DNA from: Nitrosomonas marina
GTDB lineage: Bacteria > Pseudomonadota > Gammaproteobacteria > Burkholderiales > Nitrosomonadaceae
Direction: 5' to 3'
DNA: 64,000 bases
NCBI RefSeq assembly: GCF_900110145.1
Contig: NZ_FOCP01000010.1
Coordinates: forward strand, 1-64,000
Position numbers and translations under genes: made by a program. A model generated the notes under the pieces. It saw only the letters and a list, made by a program, of their open reading frames with translations. It made no database searches and was not told the origin of the DNA. Shown here piece after piece: positions 28,376 to 38,410 of the stretch; the stretch's first letter is position 1, and every line of letters starts with the position of its first letter.

Positions 28376-29125
28376 TTGAACGATCGCCAGTTGCTCCGGT
28401 ATAGCCGGCATATTCTGCTACCCGAAATTGATATTTCAGGTCAGGAAGCATTACTTAAAGCGCACGTACTGATTATTGGAGCCGGTGGCTTAGGGTCGCC
28501 CGCAGCACTTTATCTTGCTGCCAGCGGTATTGGCAAATTGACAATTTGTGATGGTGATATTGTAGATTTAACCAATCTTCAACGCCAGATTGCACATCCA
28601 TCATCCGCAGTGGGTCTTCTTAAAGCGCATTCAGCCCGAACCACCTTGTCTGGTCTTAACCCGGATATAAATATTGTTGCCTGTTCTGAGTACGCAAAGG
28701 AAGCGCATTTGCAACAGCTTGTTGCCGAATCCGATGCAGTCATTGACGCGAGTGATAATTTTGAAACGCGTCATAACATTAATAAAGCCTGCGTTGAAAA
28801 TCAAAAGCCTCTGATTTCAGGAGCGGCGGTTCGTTTTGAAGCACAGGTCTGCGTTTTTGACTTGCGCTCAGAGCATAGCCCCTGTTATCACTGCCTCTAT
28901 CCGCTTGATGGAGAAACCGAGGATATGCCGTGCGCAATCATGGGTGTCTTCTCCCCCCTGGTTGGTATTATAGGCAGTATTCAGGCAGCTGAAACGATCA
29001 AGACACTGCTGAAGATTGGCGAGACCCTGAATGGCAGGTTACAGTTACTGAACGGCCTCACCATGAACTGGCGCACAATCAAACTCAAGAAAGACCCATA
29101 TTGCAGCATATGTCAGCATAAATGA
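28376..29125 (+). CDS. MoeB/ThiF-family adenylyltransferase
   Basis: A 249-residue E1-like enzyme that adenylates the C-terminal glycine of a small sulfur-carrier protein (MoaD for molybdopterin, ThiS for thiamine). The nucleotide site is IIGAGGLGSPAALYLAASG (residues 35-52); DLTNLQRQIAH carries the catalytic Arg. Two CxxC pairs, CYHC and CSIC, bind zinc. No C-terminal rhodanese domain. The start is TTG 28376 after GGAGCAG. MoeB and ThiF cannot be told apart from sequence alone. It follows ctpA by 24 bases. Confidence 0.88.
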   Translation: MNDRQLLRYSRHILLPEIDISGQEALLKAHVLIIGAGGLGSPAALYLAASGIGKLTICDGDIVDLTNLQRQIAHPSSAVGLLKAHSARTTLSGLNPDINIVACSEYAKEAHLQQLVAESDAVIDASDNFETRHNINKACVENQKPLISGAAVRFEAQVCVFDLRSEHSPCYHCLYPLDGETEDMPCAIMGVFSPLVGIIGSIQAAETIKTLLKIGETLNGRLQLLNGLTMNWRTIKLKKDPYCSICQHK

Positions 29126-29291
29126 AGACGAAAGCGCTTCAGCCTTTTCACTTATGGAATATAACCTGCCGGTTTTTCCAAGGTTTCATGGCTAAAGCCT
29201 GGATGCCCGGGGCGGAATCTTCAACAGACACAGGACTGAAAAAAACAGTTGTTTTTCTCAGTCTAGCGTTTTTTGCAATCGAAATTCTTGC

Positions 29292-30149
29292 TTATGGCTT
29301 ACGCAGCAAAAAAATGCCCCAGGCCAGATAGCCGTTCTTACCGCCATCAATCCAATAATTCAACCCGGTCTTCATGCGTTCAATATAAGCCGGATCGATT
29401 TTTCCCGTTAGTTCTCCGGTATGTTTCTCTGTTTCATCAAGCACTCGTTGGTAGTGATTGATCAACTGCTGAGTCAGATCATCAAATCTGATTACATCAA
29501 AACCCAACCGAGCGGCAACCTGCCGATAATATCCAGGCGAACCCAATGAAGAAAGATGGATGCGGTCAAGTATCGGTTGCAAAACACCAGCAGGACAATC
29601 GTCAGCCTGCATTGGGTCGGTAAAAACAAAATGACCACCCGGTTTCAATACCCGGTAGGCCTCTGTCAATACCTGCTCTCGCTGTGCACTGTGCAAAATC
29701 GCGTCCTGTGACCAGACAACATCAAAACCGGTTGAGTCATCAGCGCTTGTAAATGGCAATGACTCAAAACTGCCATCTATTACCTGGATTTTCTCGGACA
29801 GGTGTGCGGCTGCATTTAACTCGCGCGCGCGCTGATTTTCAACTTCGCTTAAATTCACCGCCTTTACCTGCACGCCGTAAGTTTTTGCCAAATAACGAGC
29901 AGCGCCACAATAGCCAGAACCCAGATCAAGCAAGACAGAATCTGTTTTTAACTCAGGTAGATATTTGGCCATGGTCTGTACTGTTCGATGACTTGCCACG
30001 TTGATTGGCTCATCATTACTTTCATACAGACCGATGTGAATATCTTCTCCTCCCCATATAGTGCTATAAAAATGATCAGCATCTTCACTGTTATAATATT
30101 CACGCGCAGTTTCAACAGCGGCCGATTGAGTTTTATTTGAATTCGTCAT
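29292..30149 (-). CDS. Sarcosine/dimethylglycine N-methyltransferase
   Basis: A 285-residue SAM-dependent enzyme that methylates sarcosine and dimethylglycine to give glycine betaine. The SAM motif is LLDLGSGYCGAARYLA (about residues 94-109). The segments WGGEDIHIGLYESNDEPI near the start and VVWSQDAILHS mark the SDMT family. It starts 1 base after the GSMT gene and the pair forms one operon. This route from glycine is rare and typical of halophiles or halotolerant bacteria, so it probably protects against salt stress. Confidence 0.9.
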   Translation of the reverse strand: MTNSNKTQSAAVETAREYYNSEDADHFYSTIWGGEDIHIGLYESNDEPINVASHRTVQTMAKYLPELKTDSVLLDLGSGYCGAARYLAKTYGVQVKAVNLSEVENQRARELNAAAHLSEKIQVIDGSFESLPFTSADDSTGFDVVWSQDAILHSAQREQVLTEAYRVLKPGGHFVFTDPMQADDCPAGVLQPILDRIHLSSLGSPGYYRQVAARLGFDVIRFDDLTQQLINHYQRVLDETEKHTGELTGKIDPAYIERMKTGLNYWIDGGKNGYLAWGIFLLRKP

Positions 30150-30150
30150 A

Positions 30151-30969
30151 CTATTCGTCTACTGTGTGATAGGCTTTCTCAGCGATATGGATAAAAAAAT
30201 CCGGCTCGCTTTCTCGATAGGTTTCCTGAAAATCCCCAAACGTTTCAATATGCTGAAAGCCGACTTCCTGCATCAACCGTGTTGTATAATCTTTTCTGAG
30301 CGGAAACATATTCAGGAAATATTGATCGCCATCGGAAAAACTGTATTCAAAGCGGGCCAATCCCTTATCAACGTGCACCGGTTTTACCGAAACATCCGTA
30401 CCACAATAATAAAAAGTATGTGTACTGTTAAAACCGAAGTCAATTAAGGCATCATAGTTACGCTGATCCAGTATCAACACACCATCGTGTCGCAGTGCGG
30501 CATAAAACTCAGCCAGTGCCTTACGGCGGTCATTTTCATTAAACAAATGGGTAAACGAGTTACCAAGACAGATAATCGCATCAAATTTCTGATGTACGTC
30601 ACGGTTCAGCCAGCGCCAGTCGGCCTGCACGGTACGCAAAATATGACCGCGCGACCGTGCATTGGCAAACGCCTTTGACAGCATCTCAGCACTGCCATCA
30701 GCGCTGACTACTTCAAATCCGGCTTCCAGCAGACGGACCGAATGGAATCCGGTTCCAGTCGCCACATCCAATACTTGCCGGCAACCTCTTTCTTTAAGTT
30801 TATCGATAAAAAACGAGCCTTCAGATTGAATTCTCGCATTCCAGTCAATCAGTGAATCCCATTTTTGTACAAAAGCATGCACATATTCCGCACGATATTG
30901 ATCCGTTTCACGGACCGATACCGGGTCGGAACCATAATCCTGTTTTGTCTGAATCGATGTAGTATTCAT
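30151..30969 (-). CDS. Glycine/sarcosine N-methyltransferase
   Basis: A 272-residue SAM-dependent enzyme catalysing glycine to sarcosine to dimethylglycine, the first steps of betaine synthesis. Visible: DYGSDPVSVRETDQYRAEY at the start, the SAM motif VLDVATGTGFHSVRL (about residues 61-75), CLGNSFTHL near 129 and ILDQRNYDALIDFGF near 162. ATG 30969 with a GGAGAGC site is preferred over the upstream ATG 31089. Divergent from ribF; the promoter should be in 30970-31147. Confidence 0.9.
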   Translation of the reverse strand: MNTTSIQTKQDYGSDPVSVRETDQYRAEYVHAFVQKWDSLIDWNARIQSEGSFFIDKLKERGCRQVLDVATGTGFHSVRLLEAGFEVVSADGSAEMLSKAFANARSRGHILRTVQADWRWLNRDVHQKFDAIICLGNSFTHLFNENDRRKALAEFYAALRHDGVLILDQRNYDALIDFGFNSTHTFYYCGTDVSVKPVHVDKGLARFEYSFSDGDQYFLNMFPLRKDYTTRLMQEVGFQHIETFGDFQETYRESEPDFFIHIAEKAYHTVDE

Positions 30970-31147
30970 TTCGCTCTCCGTGGGTATAAGTGTACTAAAA
31001 CTGCCGTAATGGTGTTCACCAAACAGCAACACATAACACCGGAAAAATTCCAGAGTCAATCGTTGTCTTTCGATCACAATCTGGCGCAAACCTAGACCAG
31101 TCTGGCAAAACCAAGCTAAAATTATTATTTTTAAGGTTATTACTTAC

Positions 31148-32104
31148 ATGCAAATCTGGCGAAGCAATCCTTCACCAAATCATAAGACACCGCTTGCACT
31201 GACAATCGGCAACTTTGACGGCGTTCATTTAGGTCACCAAGCCATTTTGTCCTGTTTGAAAGACACCGCCGACAAACTTGGGATTGCTGCTTGCGTCATG
31301 ACCTTTGAGCCGCATCCGCGCGAATTTTTCGCGCCAGATCAAGCACCTACTCGCCTAACCAGCTTCAGGGAAAAACTGCAACAGCTGGCCAGATCGAAGA
31401 TAGACTATGTACGAGTATACCGCTTCAACTATGATTTCGCAAAAATAAGCCCTGAAGCCTTTGTGGATAGAATACTAATCCAGGAACTCTCTGTTCGCTG
31501 GTTACTGGTTGGCGACGACTTTCGTTTTGGTGCGCGCCGGGCCGGCGATTTTGCTATGTTGAAGGCAATGTCCGGACAATACGGCTTCGAAGTGGAAGAA
31601 ATGCCGGGCGTTTTAATTGATGGGCAGCGCGTGTCAAGCAGCCACATAAGAAAACTGTTAAATGCCGGTGATCTGCACACGGCCCGCCGCTTTCTGGGCA
31701 GACCCTTTAGTATCAGTGGTCGTGTCATTGACGGCGACAAGCTTGGAAAAAAACTCGGCTTCCCAACCGCCAACATTCACATCAGGCACAATCGTCCGCC
31801 CATTTCAGGTATTTTTGTCGTCAAAGTATACGGCGTCATCCAATCGGCACCATCTGTTGCGTTGCCGGGCGTTGCCAGTCTCGGCGTTCGGCCGACTGTC
31901 CATCAAAACGGCAAACCGGTGCTGGAAGTTCACTTGCTTAATTTTGATCAGTCGATTTACGGCTATCATTTGCGGGTCGATTTCCTGCATAAACTGCGCG
32001 ATGAAGAAAAATACCACGATTTAACTCAGCTTGTGCAACAAATCAGCAAAGACATCGAACAGGCAAAACTTTTTTTCAATCAAATGACGGATTCCGTGGT
32101 TTAG
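31148..32104 (+). CDS. ribF: Bifunctional riboflavin kinase / FMN adenylyltransferase
   Basis: A 318-residue enzyme making FMN and then FAD. The N-terminal adenylyltransferase half has IGNFDGVHLGHQAIL (residues 21-35) and SSSHIRKLLNAGD. The C-terminal kinase half has GDKLGKKLGFPTANIHI and FLHKLRDEEKY. Both halves look complete. It starts the ribF-ileS-lspA group, a classic proteobacterial gene order; the 151-base gap before ileS may hold another promoter. Confidence 0.96.
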   Translation: MQIWRSNPSPNHKTPLALTIGNFDGVHLGHQAILSCLKDTADKLGIAACVMTFEPHPREFFAPDQAPTRLTSFREKLQQLARSKIDYVRVYRFNYDFAKISPEAFVDRILIQELSVRWLLVGDDFRFGARRAGDFAMLKAMSGQYGFEVEEMPGVLIDGQRVSSSHIRKLLNAGDLHTARRFLGRPFSISGRVIDGDKLGKKLGFPTANIHIRHNRPPISGIFVVKVYGVIQSAPSVALPGVASLGVRPTVHQNGKPVLEVHLLNFDQSIYGYHLRVDFLHKLRDEEKYHDLTQLVQQISKDIEQAKLFFNQMTDSVV

Positions 32105-32255
32105 CCAGTTAAGTCACGAATTAAACCATAATCACGTATAATTCATCACAATTACAACACAATGTCATAGAATAGCAACACTCAATACCGATTCGTATAT
32201 GATTGCACAGTGCAGCCTATCGATTTCGACGTGAAACGATTTTTGAATTTTTTTC

Positions 32256-35087
32256 ATGACTGATTATAAAAAAACGCTAAATTTACTCGATACGACTTTT
32301 CCCATGCGCGGCAATCTCGCCAAACGGGAACCGGCCATGCTCGAGTCCTGGCAACAAAAAAAACTATATCAAAAAATCCGTGCGGCAAGTAAAGGAAGAC
32401 CGAAATTCACTTTGCACGATGGACCGCCGTATGCAAACGGGGACATCCATATCGGGCACGCCGTCAACAAAATTCTCAAAGATATCATTATAAAAAGCAA
32501 AACACTGGCCGGTTTTGATGCGCCCTATATACCGGGATGGGACTGCCACGGTTTACCCATCGAACATCAGATAGAAAAAAAACACGGCAAACAGCTGTCC
32601 GCCAATAAAGTACGCGAACTTTGTCGCGCATTTGCTGCAGAACAGGTCGCGCGTCAGCAAGCGGATTTTATTCGGTTGGGTGTTTTGGGTGACTGGGATC
32701 AGGCTTACCTGACCATGAATTACCAAACAGAGGCGGACATTATTCGCACACTGGGGAAAATCTATCAAAACGGTTATCTGTATCAGGGACAAAAGCCTGT
32801 CAACTGGTGTATTGATTGCGGCTCCGCCCTCGCCGAAGCAGAAGTTGAATATGAAGACAAAACTTCTCCGGCAATTGACGTTGGCTTTGATGTCATAGCA
32901 ACAGGCGAGGACGATTCGGGAACGCAATTACGAACAGCCTTTAACCTCGATACCGGCGCTTTGCCAGATGGCAGAATCATGGCAATCATATGGACGACCA
33001 CACCCTGGACACTGCCAGCCAACCAAGCTGTCTGTGTTCATCCAGACTTTGACTATGATCTGGTCGAGACACATCGGGGCATGCTCATACTGGCAACAGA
33101 GCTGAAACAAATATGCTTGGAACGCTATGATTTGGAAGGTAAAACAGTAGGTCAGTGCAAAGGCCAGGCGCTCGAACATCTGCCATTGCAACACCCGTTC
33201 GAAAACCGACGTGTCAAAATCATTTGCGGCAAACACGTAACATTGGAAGCCGGTACTGGTCTGGTACATACCGCACCCGCTCACGGTCTGGATGATTATT
33301 TTGTCGGCCAACAATATGGCCTTCCCAACGAGAGTCCGGTTGACGGCGATGGCAAATTTATTATGGATAAACCGCTGGTTGGCGGCTTATTTGTCTGGAA
33401 AGCTAACGACATCGTCATTGACACGCTGCAGAACAGCCACCACCTGTTCTCTTTGAAAAAAATAGAACACAGTTATCCGCACTGCTGGCGACATAAAACA
33501 CCCATTATTTTTCGCTCGACACCGCAGTGGTTCATTGGTATGAATCTGGCACGAAATTCAGATACAAATTCCGATACCACCTACCAGGGAAAAACTTTAC
33601 GTGATCTTGCCATGCAAGCAGTTGACAATACGCGGTTTTATCCTGCATGGGGACGGGCACGACTGGAGGCCATGATCAAGAACCGCCCAGACTGGTGCGT
33701 CTCCCGGCAACGTAACTGGGGTGTTCCGATGGCATTATTCGTCCACAAAAACACCCACTCACCGCATCCACGCACCATGGAACTGCTCGAACAGGTCGCG
33801 CAAAAAGTCGAAAAGCAAGGTGTTGAGGCCTGGTTTTCGCTGAATGAAGCCGAATTACTCGGTGAGGACACACAACATTATATTAAGCTGGCCGATACGC
33901 TTGATGTATGGTTCGATTCAGGAACAACGCATGATACTGTAGTCAAACCCAGTCCCCAGCTCGACCATCCGGCAGACTTATACCTGGAAGGTTCCGACCA
34001 GCATCGTGGCTGGTTTCAATCGTCCCTGCTGACCGGCTGCGCCATTGACGGCCACGCACCCTACCGCGCACTGCTTACACATGGTTTTGTCGTCGACGGT
34101 AACGGACACAAGATGAGCAAATCCAAAGGTAACGTGATCGCACCGCAAAAAATCATGGATACCTATGGCGCCGACATATTACGCCTGTGGGTTGCCTCCA
34201 CCGATTACTCCGGCGAGCTTTCGATTTCCGAAGAAATCCTCAAACGTGTCGTTGAAAGTTACCGTCGCATTCGAAATACCCTGCGATTTCTGCTGGCAAA
34301 CCTGACAGACTTTGACGCTCGAAATGACATGCTGGCAATTGAAGACTGGCTGGAAATCGATCGGTACATGCTGGCATACAGCGACACTTTCCAGGAGGAA
34401 CTCGTACAAATCTATAACCGCTACGAGTTCCACCAGGTGGTGCACAAGCTGCATAATTTCTGCTCTGAAGATCTCGGCGGCTTTTATCTTGATATCCTGA
34501 AAGACAGGCTTTACACCGCTGCTGCCAACAGCCCGCCACGGCGCGCTGCACAAAGTGCGCTCTATCATATTACTCACAGCCTGATCCGCCTGTTTGCGCC
34601 CATTCTCAGCTTTACAGCCGATGAAGCCTGGGAGCACCTGACCGGGCAGTCAGATGACAGTGTGCTGCTGCATACCTGGCATCATTTTCCAAAGCAAGCG
34701 GATGCGCAACAACTATGCGACCGCTGGAGCAGAATTCGGGTGTTGCGCGCCCAGGTATTAAAAAAGCTTGAGGATGCCAGAGCACAGGGAAAGATCGGAT
34801 CATCACTGGCGGCAGCTGTAAATATCCGCGCAGGTAATGATGACTTTACACTGTTACAATCACTTGAAAATGATTTACGATTTGTACTGATTACCTCAGA
34901 ATCCAGTGTAGAAGCGGCAGAAACTACTCAAACAATTGAAGTCACGGTTACGCCGAGCAGCCATTTGAAATGTGAACGCTGCTGGCATTATCGCAGCGAT
35001 GTTGGTCAGCATTCCGAACATCCCACGCTGTGCGGGCGCTGCATATCCAATCTCGATGGAACAGGTGAAGACAGACGATATGCCTGA
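32256..35087 (+). CDS. ileS: Isoleucyl-tRNA synthetase
   Basis: A 943-residue class I synthetase that charges tRNA-Ile and edits valine. The HIGH signature is at residues 65-68 and KMSKS at 619-623. The CP1 editing domain lies between ([14 protein letters not shown]). The C-terminal zinc site [13 protein letters not shown] with CGRC is present. Length is usual for the bacterial type 1 enzyme. No special leader element was seen upstream. Confidence 0.97.
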   Translation: MTDYKKTLNLLDTTFPMRGNLAKREPAMLESWQQKKLYQKIRAASKGRPKFTLHDGPPYANGDIHIGHAVNKILKDIIIKSKTLAGFDAPYIPGWDCHGLPIEHQIEKKHGKQLSANKVRELCRAFAAEQVARQQADFIRLGVLGDWDQAYLTMNYQTEADIIRTLGKIYQNGYLYQGQKPVNWCIDCGSALAEAEVEYEDKTSPAIDVGFDVIATGEDDSGTQLRTAFNLDTGALPDGRIMAIIWTTTPWTLPANQAVCVHPDFDYDLVETHRGMLILATELKQICLERYDLEGKTVGQCKGQALEHLPLQHPFENRRVKIICGKHVTLEAGTGLVHTAPAHGLDDYFVGQQYGLPNESPVDGDGKFIMDKPLVGGLFVWKANDIVIDTLQNSHHLFSLKKIEHSYPHCWRHKTPIIFRSTPQWFIGMNLARNSDTNSDTTYQGKTLRDLAMQAVDNTRFYPAWGRARLEAMIKNRPDWCVSRQRNWGVPMALFVHKNTHSPHPRTMELLEQVAQKVEKQGVEAWFSLNEAELLGEDTQHYIKLADTLDVWFDSGTTHDTVVKPSPQLDHPADLYLEGSDQHRGWFQSSLLTGCAIDGHAPYRALLTHGFVVDGNGHKMSKSKGNVIAPQKIMDTYGADILRLWVASTDYSGELSISEEILKRVVESYRRIRNTLRFLLANLTDFDARNDMLAIEDWLEIDRYMLAYSDTFQEELVQIYNRYEFHQVVHKLHNFCSEDLGGFYLDILKDRLYTAAANSPPRRAAQSALYHITHSLIRLFAPILSFTADEAWEHLTGQSDDSVLLHTWHHFPKQADAQQLCDRWSRIRVLRAQVLKKLEDARAQGKIGSSLAAAVNIRAGNDDFTLLQSLENDLRFVLITSESSVEAAETTQTIEVTVTPSSHLKCERCWHYRSDVGQHSEHPTLCGRCISNLDGTGEDRRYA

Positions 35088-35163
35088 GGTAAACCGCAGC
35101 CCATGCTCTTCAGCCTGAATGGCTTCTCATGTTTTGAACGCATATACGAACAAATCTGCTGAC

Positions 35164-35682
35164 ATGAAATTATACTACTCACTGAGCATCGCCCTGATTG
35201 TTTTAACACTGGATCTGGTCACCAAATACTGGATACAAACGTCAATGGTCTATGGCCAGCAAATTCCTGTGACAGATTTTTTCAATCTGGTGCTGACCTA
35301 CAACACCGGCGCAGCCTTCAGTATCCTGAGCGAAGCTTCCGGATGGCAGCGCTGGTTTTTAAGCGCGATCGCCGCGGGTGCTTCTATTGTTATTATTTAT
35401 ATGCTGAACAAATACAAAACCGAGCAACTGTTTTGTTTATCGCTTAGCCTGATACTTGGCGGTGCTATCGGTAATTTATGGGATCGCATTACGCTTGGAT
35501 ACGTTGTCGATTTTCTTGATTTCTACATCGGCGAGTATCATTGGCCTGCATTCAACATTGCTGACTCGGCAATTTTTATAGGCGCGGCACTGCTCATCAT
35601 TGACAGCTTTTATAATAAAGAAAACACGCCAGAAGAAGTAAACGGCAAATCCGATGGAAAAGAAAAAACCGAAAAACTCTGA
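35164..35682 (+). CDS. lspA: Lipoprotein signal peptidase
   Basis: A 172-residue inner-membrane aspartic peptidase that removes signal peptides from prolipoproteins after lipidation. Four membrane helices are seen. The conserved YNTGAAFSIL, GNLWDR and FNIADSAIFIG segments carry the catalytic Asp residues. ATG 35164 fits the family length; ATG 35119 would add 15 polar residues. It processes, among others, the lipoproteins at 5688, 5958, 6435, 35697 and 42443. It lies 76 bases after ileS. Confidence 0.94.
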   Translation: MKLYYSLSIALIVLTLDLVTKYWIQTSMVYGQQIPVTDFFNLVLTYNTGAAFSILSEASGWQRWFLSAIAAGASIVIIYMLNKYKTEQLFCLSLSLILGGAIGNLWDRITLGYVVDFLDFYIGEYHWPAFNIADSAIFIGAALLIIDSFYNKENTPEEVNGKSDGKEKTEKL

Positions 35683-35693
35683 CAATGTGTCAG
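35671..35693 (-). terminator. Terminator of the small lipoprotein gene
   Basis: On the minus strand CTGACA/TGTCAG form a 6-bp stem with a 3-base loop, followed by AGTTTTTCGG and more T's. It begins 3 bases past the stop at 35697 and overlaps the lspA stop. Confidence 0.5.
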
Positions 35694-35696
35694 CAG

Positions 35697-35894
35697 CTAT
35701 TCCTTGTCCTTATCAGATCGTTTGCCCTCTTTGGTAATGGGGCTTTGCACCGTATAGCCCTTTTCCTTCATTTTATAGCCGCCGTAGGCTCCCGCACCCG
35801 CTGCCACAGCCATCCAGCAACCCGATAATAGCGGCACCAGAATAACCAGCATGATTGCGTTTAGATTGCACTTTCGTGTCAAAATCAACCTCAT
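35697..35894 (-). CDS. Small lipoprotein, glycine-rich
   Basis: A 65-residue product from ATG 35894 with a signal peptide and lipobox (LLSGC, Cys near residue 26), then AVAAGAGAYGGYKMKEKGY and a charged tail ending EGKRSDKDKE. The glycine-rich stretch after the Cys resembles that of the lipoprotein at 5688. An upstream ATG 35936 is open but spoils the signal peptide. The function is unknown. It is convergent with lspA. Confidence 0.6.
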   Translation of the reverse strand: MRLILTRKCNLNAIMLVILVPLLSGCWMAVAAGAGAYGGYKMKEKGYTVQSPITKEGKRSDKDKE

Positions 35895-36003
35895 TGAGTG
35901 ATACAAAAACAGACCAGTATACCCGGCCGCTGCCACCCTGTTTTTAAAGTGGTACTTTTAATAAAAACGAGAGCGTTTCCAGTAACGCTGCGCCAAAGCC
36001 CGC

Positions 36004-36399
36004 TCATCGACTACAAACCGCAGTAGAGATCCGCTTAAAAAAAGAAGTCTCGGAATAATCAAACCACTCCTTCAATTCATCATGGTGTGCACCGATAGTG
36101 CTGCCCTGGGCCATAACACCTGGATAAAGCAGCATTGTGTAGGAGCGCGCCCGGTCACTTTCACAGTCAAACTCGTAAAATGTCTTCAGTGACTGATAAC
36201 CTCCTTTTTGCCTTTCATCATAGCTGGACAGAATCCACACTTTTTTGTAGTGGTCGCCACTCTGCCGGACTGTGGTCGGATCAAAAAAATGCTTGGCCTG
36301 TTTGTCTGGGTCTGTATGGACAAGCGCCCATTTCGCAACTACAGGTGCGCAAAAAATTAATAAACCGACCAGCAATGTGGTAAAAAAAATTTTTTTCAT
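36004..36399 (-). CDS. Surface-adhesin protein E-like exported protein
   Basis: A 131-residue protein with a signal peptide (residues 4-22, IFFTTLLVGLLIFCAPVVA). The mature part resembles the small surface-adhesin E domain: HFFDPTTVRQSGDHYKKVWI, then the SLKTFYEFDCESDRARSY segment and a final Cys. The two Cys residues (one at the DCES, one at the C-terminus) probably form a disulfide. Despite the family name, adhesion is not shown for most members. It stands alone. Confidence 0.7.
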   Translation of the reverse strand: MKKIFFTTLLVGLLIFCAPVVAKWALVHTDPDKQAKHFFDPTTVRQSGDHYKKVWILSSYDERQKGGYQSLKTFYEFDCESDRARSYTMLLYPGVMAQGSTIGAHHDELKEWFDYSETSFFKRISTAVCSR

Positions 36400-36688
36400 T
36401 ATTGCGTTAATATTTTTATACTTGAAAGCAAGACTTGCCTATTCTAGGATAAAAAGCCGTCTCAGTGAACATACTGGCTGGCAAAATCCTGGCAACAAAC
36501 CGACAGGTCATCCGCACACTTTGGAAAACAAAAAAAATAGACTTTTAAAATCAAAATGATTGCAGCAGTCAGTATTCGTTTACAATAATGATTCTCGAAA
36601 ACAAACCAACAAAGGTCAAAGGAAGGCTTGTTCACTAACAATGTCGAAACGCGTAATTTTATAGGACTACAGAAACAGGACGACACAC

Positions 36689-37126
36689 GTGAGAATATTT
36701 CCTGCATATATCGAGCTTCAGACCGGGCAAGGAATTTCTTTGCACGATCTGATGCCGGAACTACGACAGTCGGTCACGCAATCCGGTATACAAAACGGGT
36801 TTATTACCGTCACTTCACAGCACACTACCACGGCCATTGCCATTAATGAGAACGAAGCTCGTCTGATCGAAGATATTAAAAGTTTTCTGACACGTCTCAT
36901 CCCGCCTGGTGACCGTTATCTGCATAACGATATTGCGCTGCGCGACTGTCCGCCAGACGAACCTGAGAATGCACATTCGCACCTGGCCGCCATGCTGTTG
37001 GGCAGCTCTGAAGTGATTACCCTGGCAAATGGCGGACTGGTGCTGGGGCAGTATCAATCGGTGATGTTATACGAGCTCGACGGTCCGCGCATGCGAAAGG
37101 TCAGCGTTCAGATTTATGGAGAGTAA
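36689..37126 (+). CDS. YjbQ/UPF0047 family protein
   Basis: A 145-residue protein of the conserved UPF0047 (YjbQ) family. Members bind a metal and some show weak thiamine-phosphate synthase activity, but the true role is not settled. Visible family features are QHTTTAIAINENE (residues 35-47), HSHLAAMLLGSSEVI and GQYQSVMLYELDGPR near the C-terminus. The start is GTG 36689 after AGGA. It lies 38 bases before the aldolase gene on the same strand. Confidence 0.85.
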   Translation: MRIFPAYIELQTGQGISLHDLMPELRQSVTQSGIQNGFITVTSQHTTTAIAINENEARLIEDIKSFLTRLIPPGDRYLHNDIALRDCPPDEPENAHSHLAAMLLGSSEVITLANGGLVLGQYQSVMLYELDGPRMRKVSVQIYGE

Positions 37127-37164
37127 CCACTTTCAGAAAACGGTGATTGTTCAAATTACTGGTT

Positions 37165-37866
37165 ATGTTTGAATTATATCTCGACACCGCAGACATCGAT
37201 CAGATCGCTTGTCATAGCAAGTACCTGCCATTACGCGGAATTACCACCAATCCATCGATTCTGGCAAATACAAACACAGGTTTGCAGGAATTGCTGCCGA
37301 AAGTGAGGGAAGTTATTGGAGAAAAAGCGCGAATTCATGTACAGGTCGTCAGCGCAAACGCCGATGCCATGCTCAATGAAGCAGTGAACCTGCACAAACT
37401 GCCCTACGATATTGTCGTCAAGGTCCCTGCAACTGAGACAGGCATTGCTGCGATCAGAATGATGAAAAGGCAACAGGTTCCCGTGTTGGCTACAGCCATC
37501 TACAGCGTACAGCAGGGATTTCTGGCCGCACTTTGCGGCGCCGATTATTTGGCACCTTACGTCAGCCGTATTGATTCCATCGTTACAAGCGGTGATGACA
37601 ACATAGACGGCATCGGAGGTGTTGGTGTTGTGGCCGATCTGCAAGCACTGATCGACCAACATCAACTGCCAGTCAGGCTACTGCCCGCCAGTTTTAAAAA
37701 TATGAGGCAAGTACTGGGCGTGCTGAATGCCGGTGTATCCGCGATCACCATTCCACCTGAAATCGCTGTCAAAATGCTTTCACATCCCGCTCTACAACCC
37801 GCTGTGGACCGATTCAATCTGGATTGGCAGACCGTTTTTGGCCAGACATTGCCTTTTGAAAGCTAA
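37165..37866 (+). CDS. Fructose-6-phosphate aldolase/transaldolase-like enzyme
   Basis: A 233-residue member of the short transaldolase (FSA/TalC) family. These form a Schiff base with a Lys, here in DIVVKVPATETG. FELYLDTADIDQI, ITTNPSIL and PASFKNMRQVL are the other family segments. The length fits FSA rather than the larger TalB enzymes. Whether it acts as a transaldolase in the pentose/Calvin cycle or as an aldolase cannot be told from sequence. It lies 38 bases after the yjbQ-like gene. Confidence 0.88.
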   Translation: MFELYLDTADIDQIACHSKYLPLRGITTNPSILANTNTGLQELLPKVREVIGEKARIHVQVVSANADAMLNEAVNLHKLPYDIVVKVPATETGIAAIRMMKRQQVPVLATAIYSVQQGFLAALCGADYLAPYVSRIDSIVTSGDDNIDGIGGVGVVADLQALIDQHQLPVRLLPASFKNMRQVLGVLNAGVSAITIPPEIAVKMLSHPALQPAVDRFNLDWQTVFGQTLPFES

Positions 37867-37976
37867 TTGCGCCATCACGCCTGCACTTGGTACTTATACC
37901 TGCAAAAGAGATTAGAGAATCTACTCAGAATGTCGATAACACAAAAATTATTTTTTTTTCAGGCAAATCCCTAAAA

Positions 37977-38387
37977 ATGACTTTTGTGATTAAACTCTTA
38001 ATTCGGACAATTGCCATCCTACTTGCTGGCGATGCTGGCATAGTTTGCATCTCAGTTATTGTAAATTATTTCGAAAACTCAATATTTATAACAGATGATC
38101 TAAGATTTATCATAATGTTATCGGTATTGAGTGCATTTTTCTGGTATTCAGCTGGGTTAATAGGGAAATACGGTTCAGAAGCTGCTTTTAAAATTCTTAT
38201 GGCCGCAAGTATTGTTGTTGGCATCATCGCTTTGGATGAGATATGGATTCCCTATTTTCTACAAATTAAACAGCCGTCATTTGACGACATTCTTCGCTCG
38301 CTTTTTCCGATTGCAATGTTCTTTTTTGCCAGAAAAGAGCTATCAAAATTATCAGTCAGTACAACTGATGACAAACAACAACTGTAG
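37977..38387 (+). CDS. Small membrane protein of unknown function
   Basis: A 136-residue protein with four hydrophobic helices (about residues 4-24, 40-57, 68-85 and 97-115) and a polar tail. ATG 37977 is chosen because the 30 residues before it are not hydrophobic and have no ribosome site. The codons are AT-richer than in the neighbours, a possible sign of recent arrival. No recognised family. It is convergent with the 5-oxoprolinase gene. Confidence 0.5.
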   Translation: MTFVIKLLIRTIAILLAGDAGIVCISVIVNYFENSIFITDDLRFIIMLSVLSAFFWYSAGLIGKYGSEAAFKILMAASIVVGIIALDEIWIPYFLQIKQPSFDDILRSLFPIAMFFFARKELSKLSVSTTDDKQQL

Positions 38388-38410
38388 GAATTTACAAAAA
38401 CATGATCAAA

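Noticed and set aside
29122..29331. 69-codon frame overlapping the MoeB/ThiF stop as ATGA
   Set aside because: The overlap looks like coupling and one membrane helix is possible, but the frame runs 40 bases into the methyltransferase gene and has no motif. Left out as unproven.
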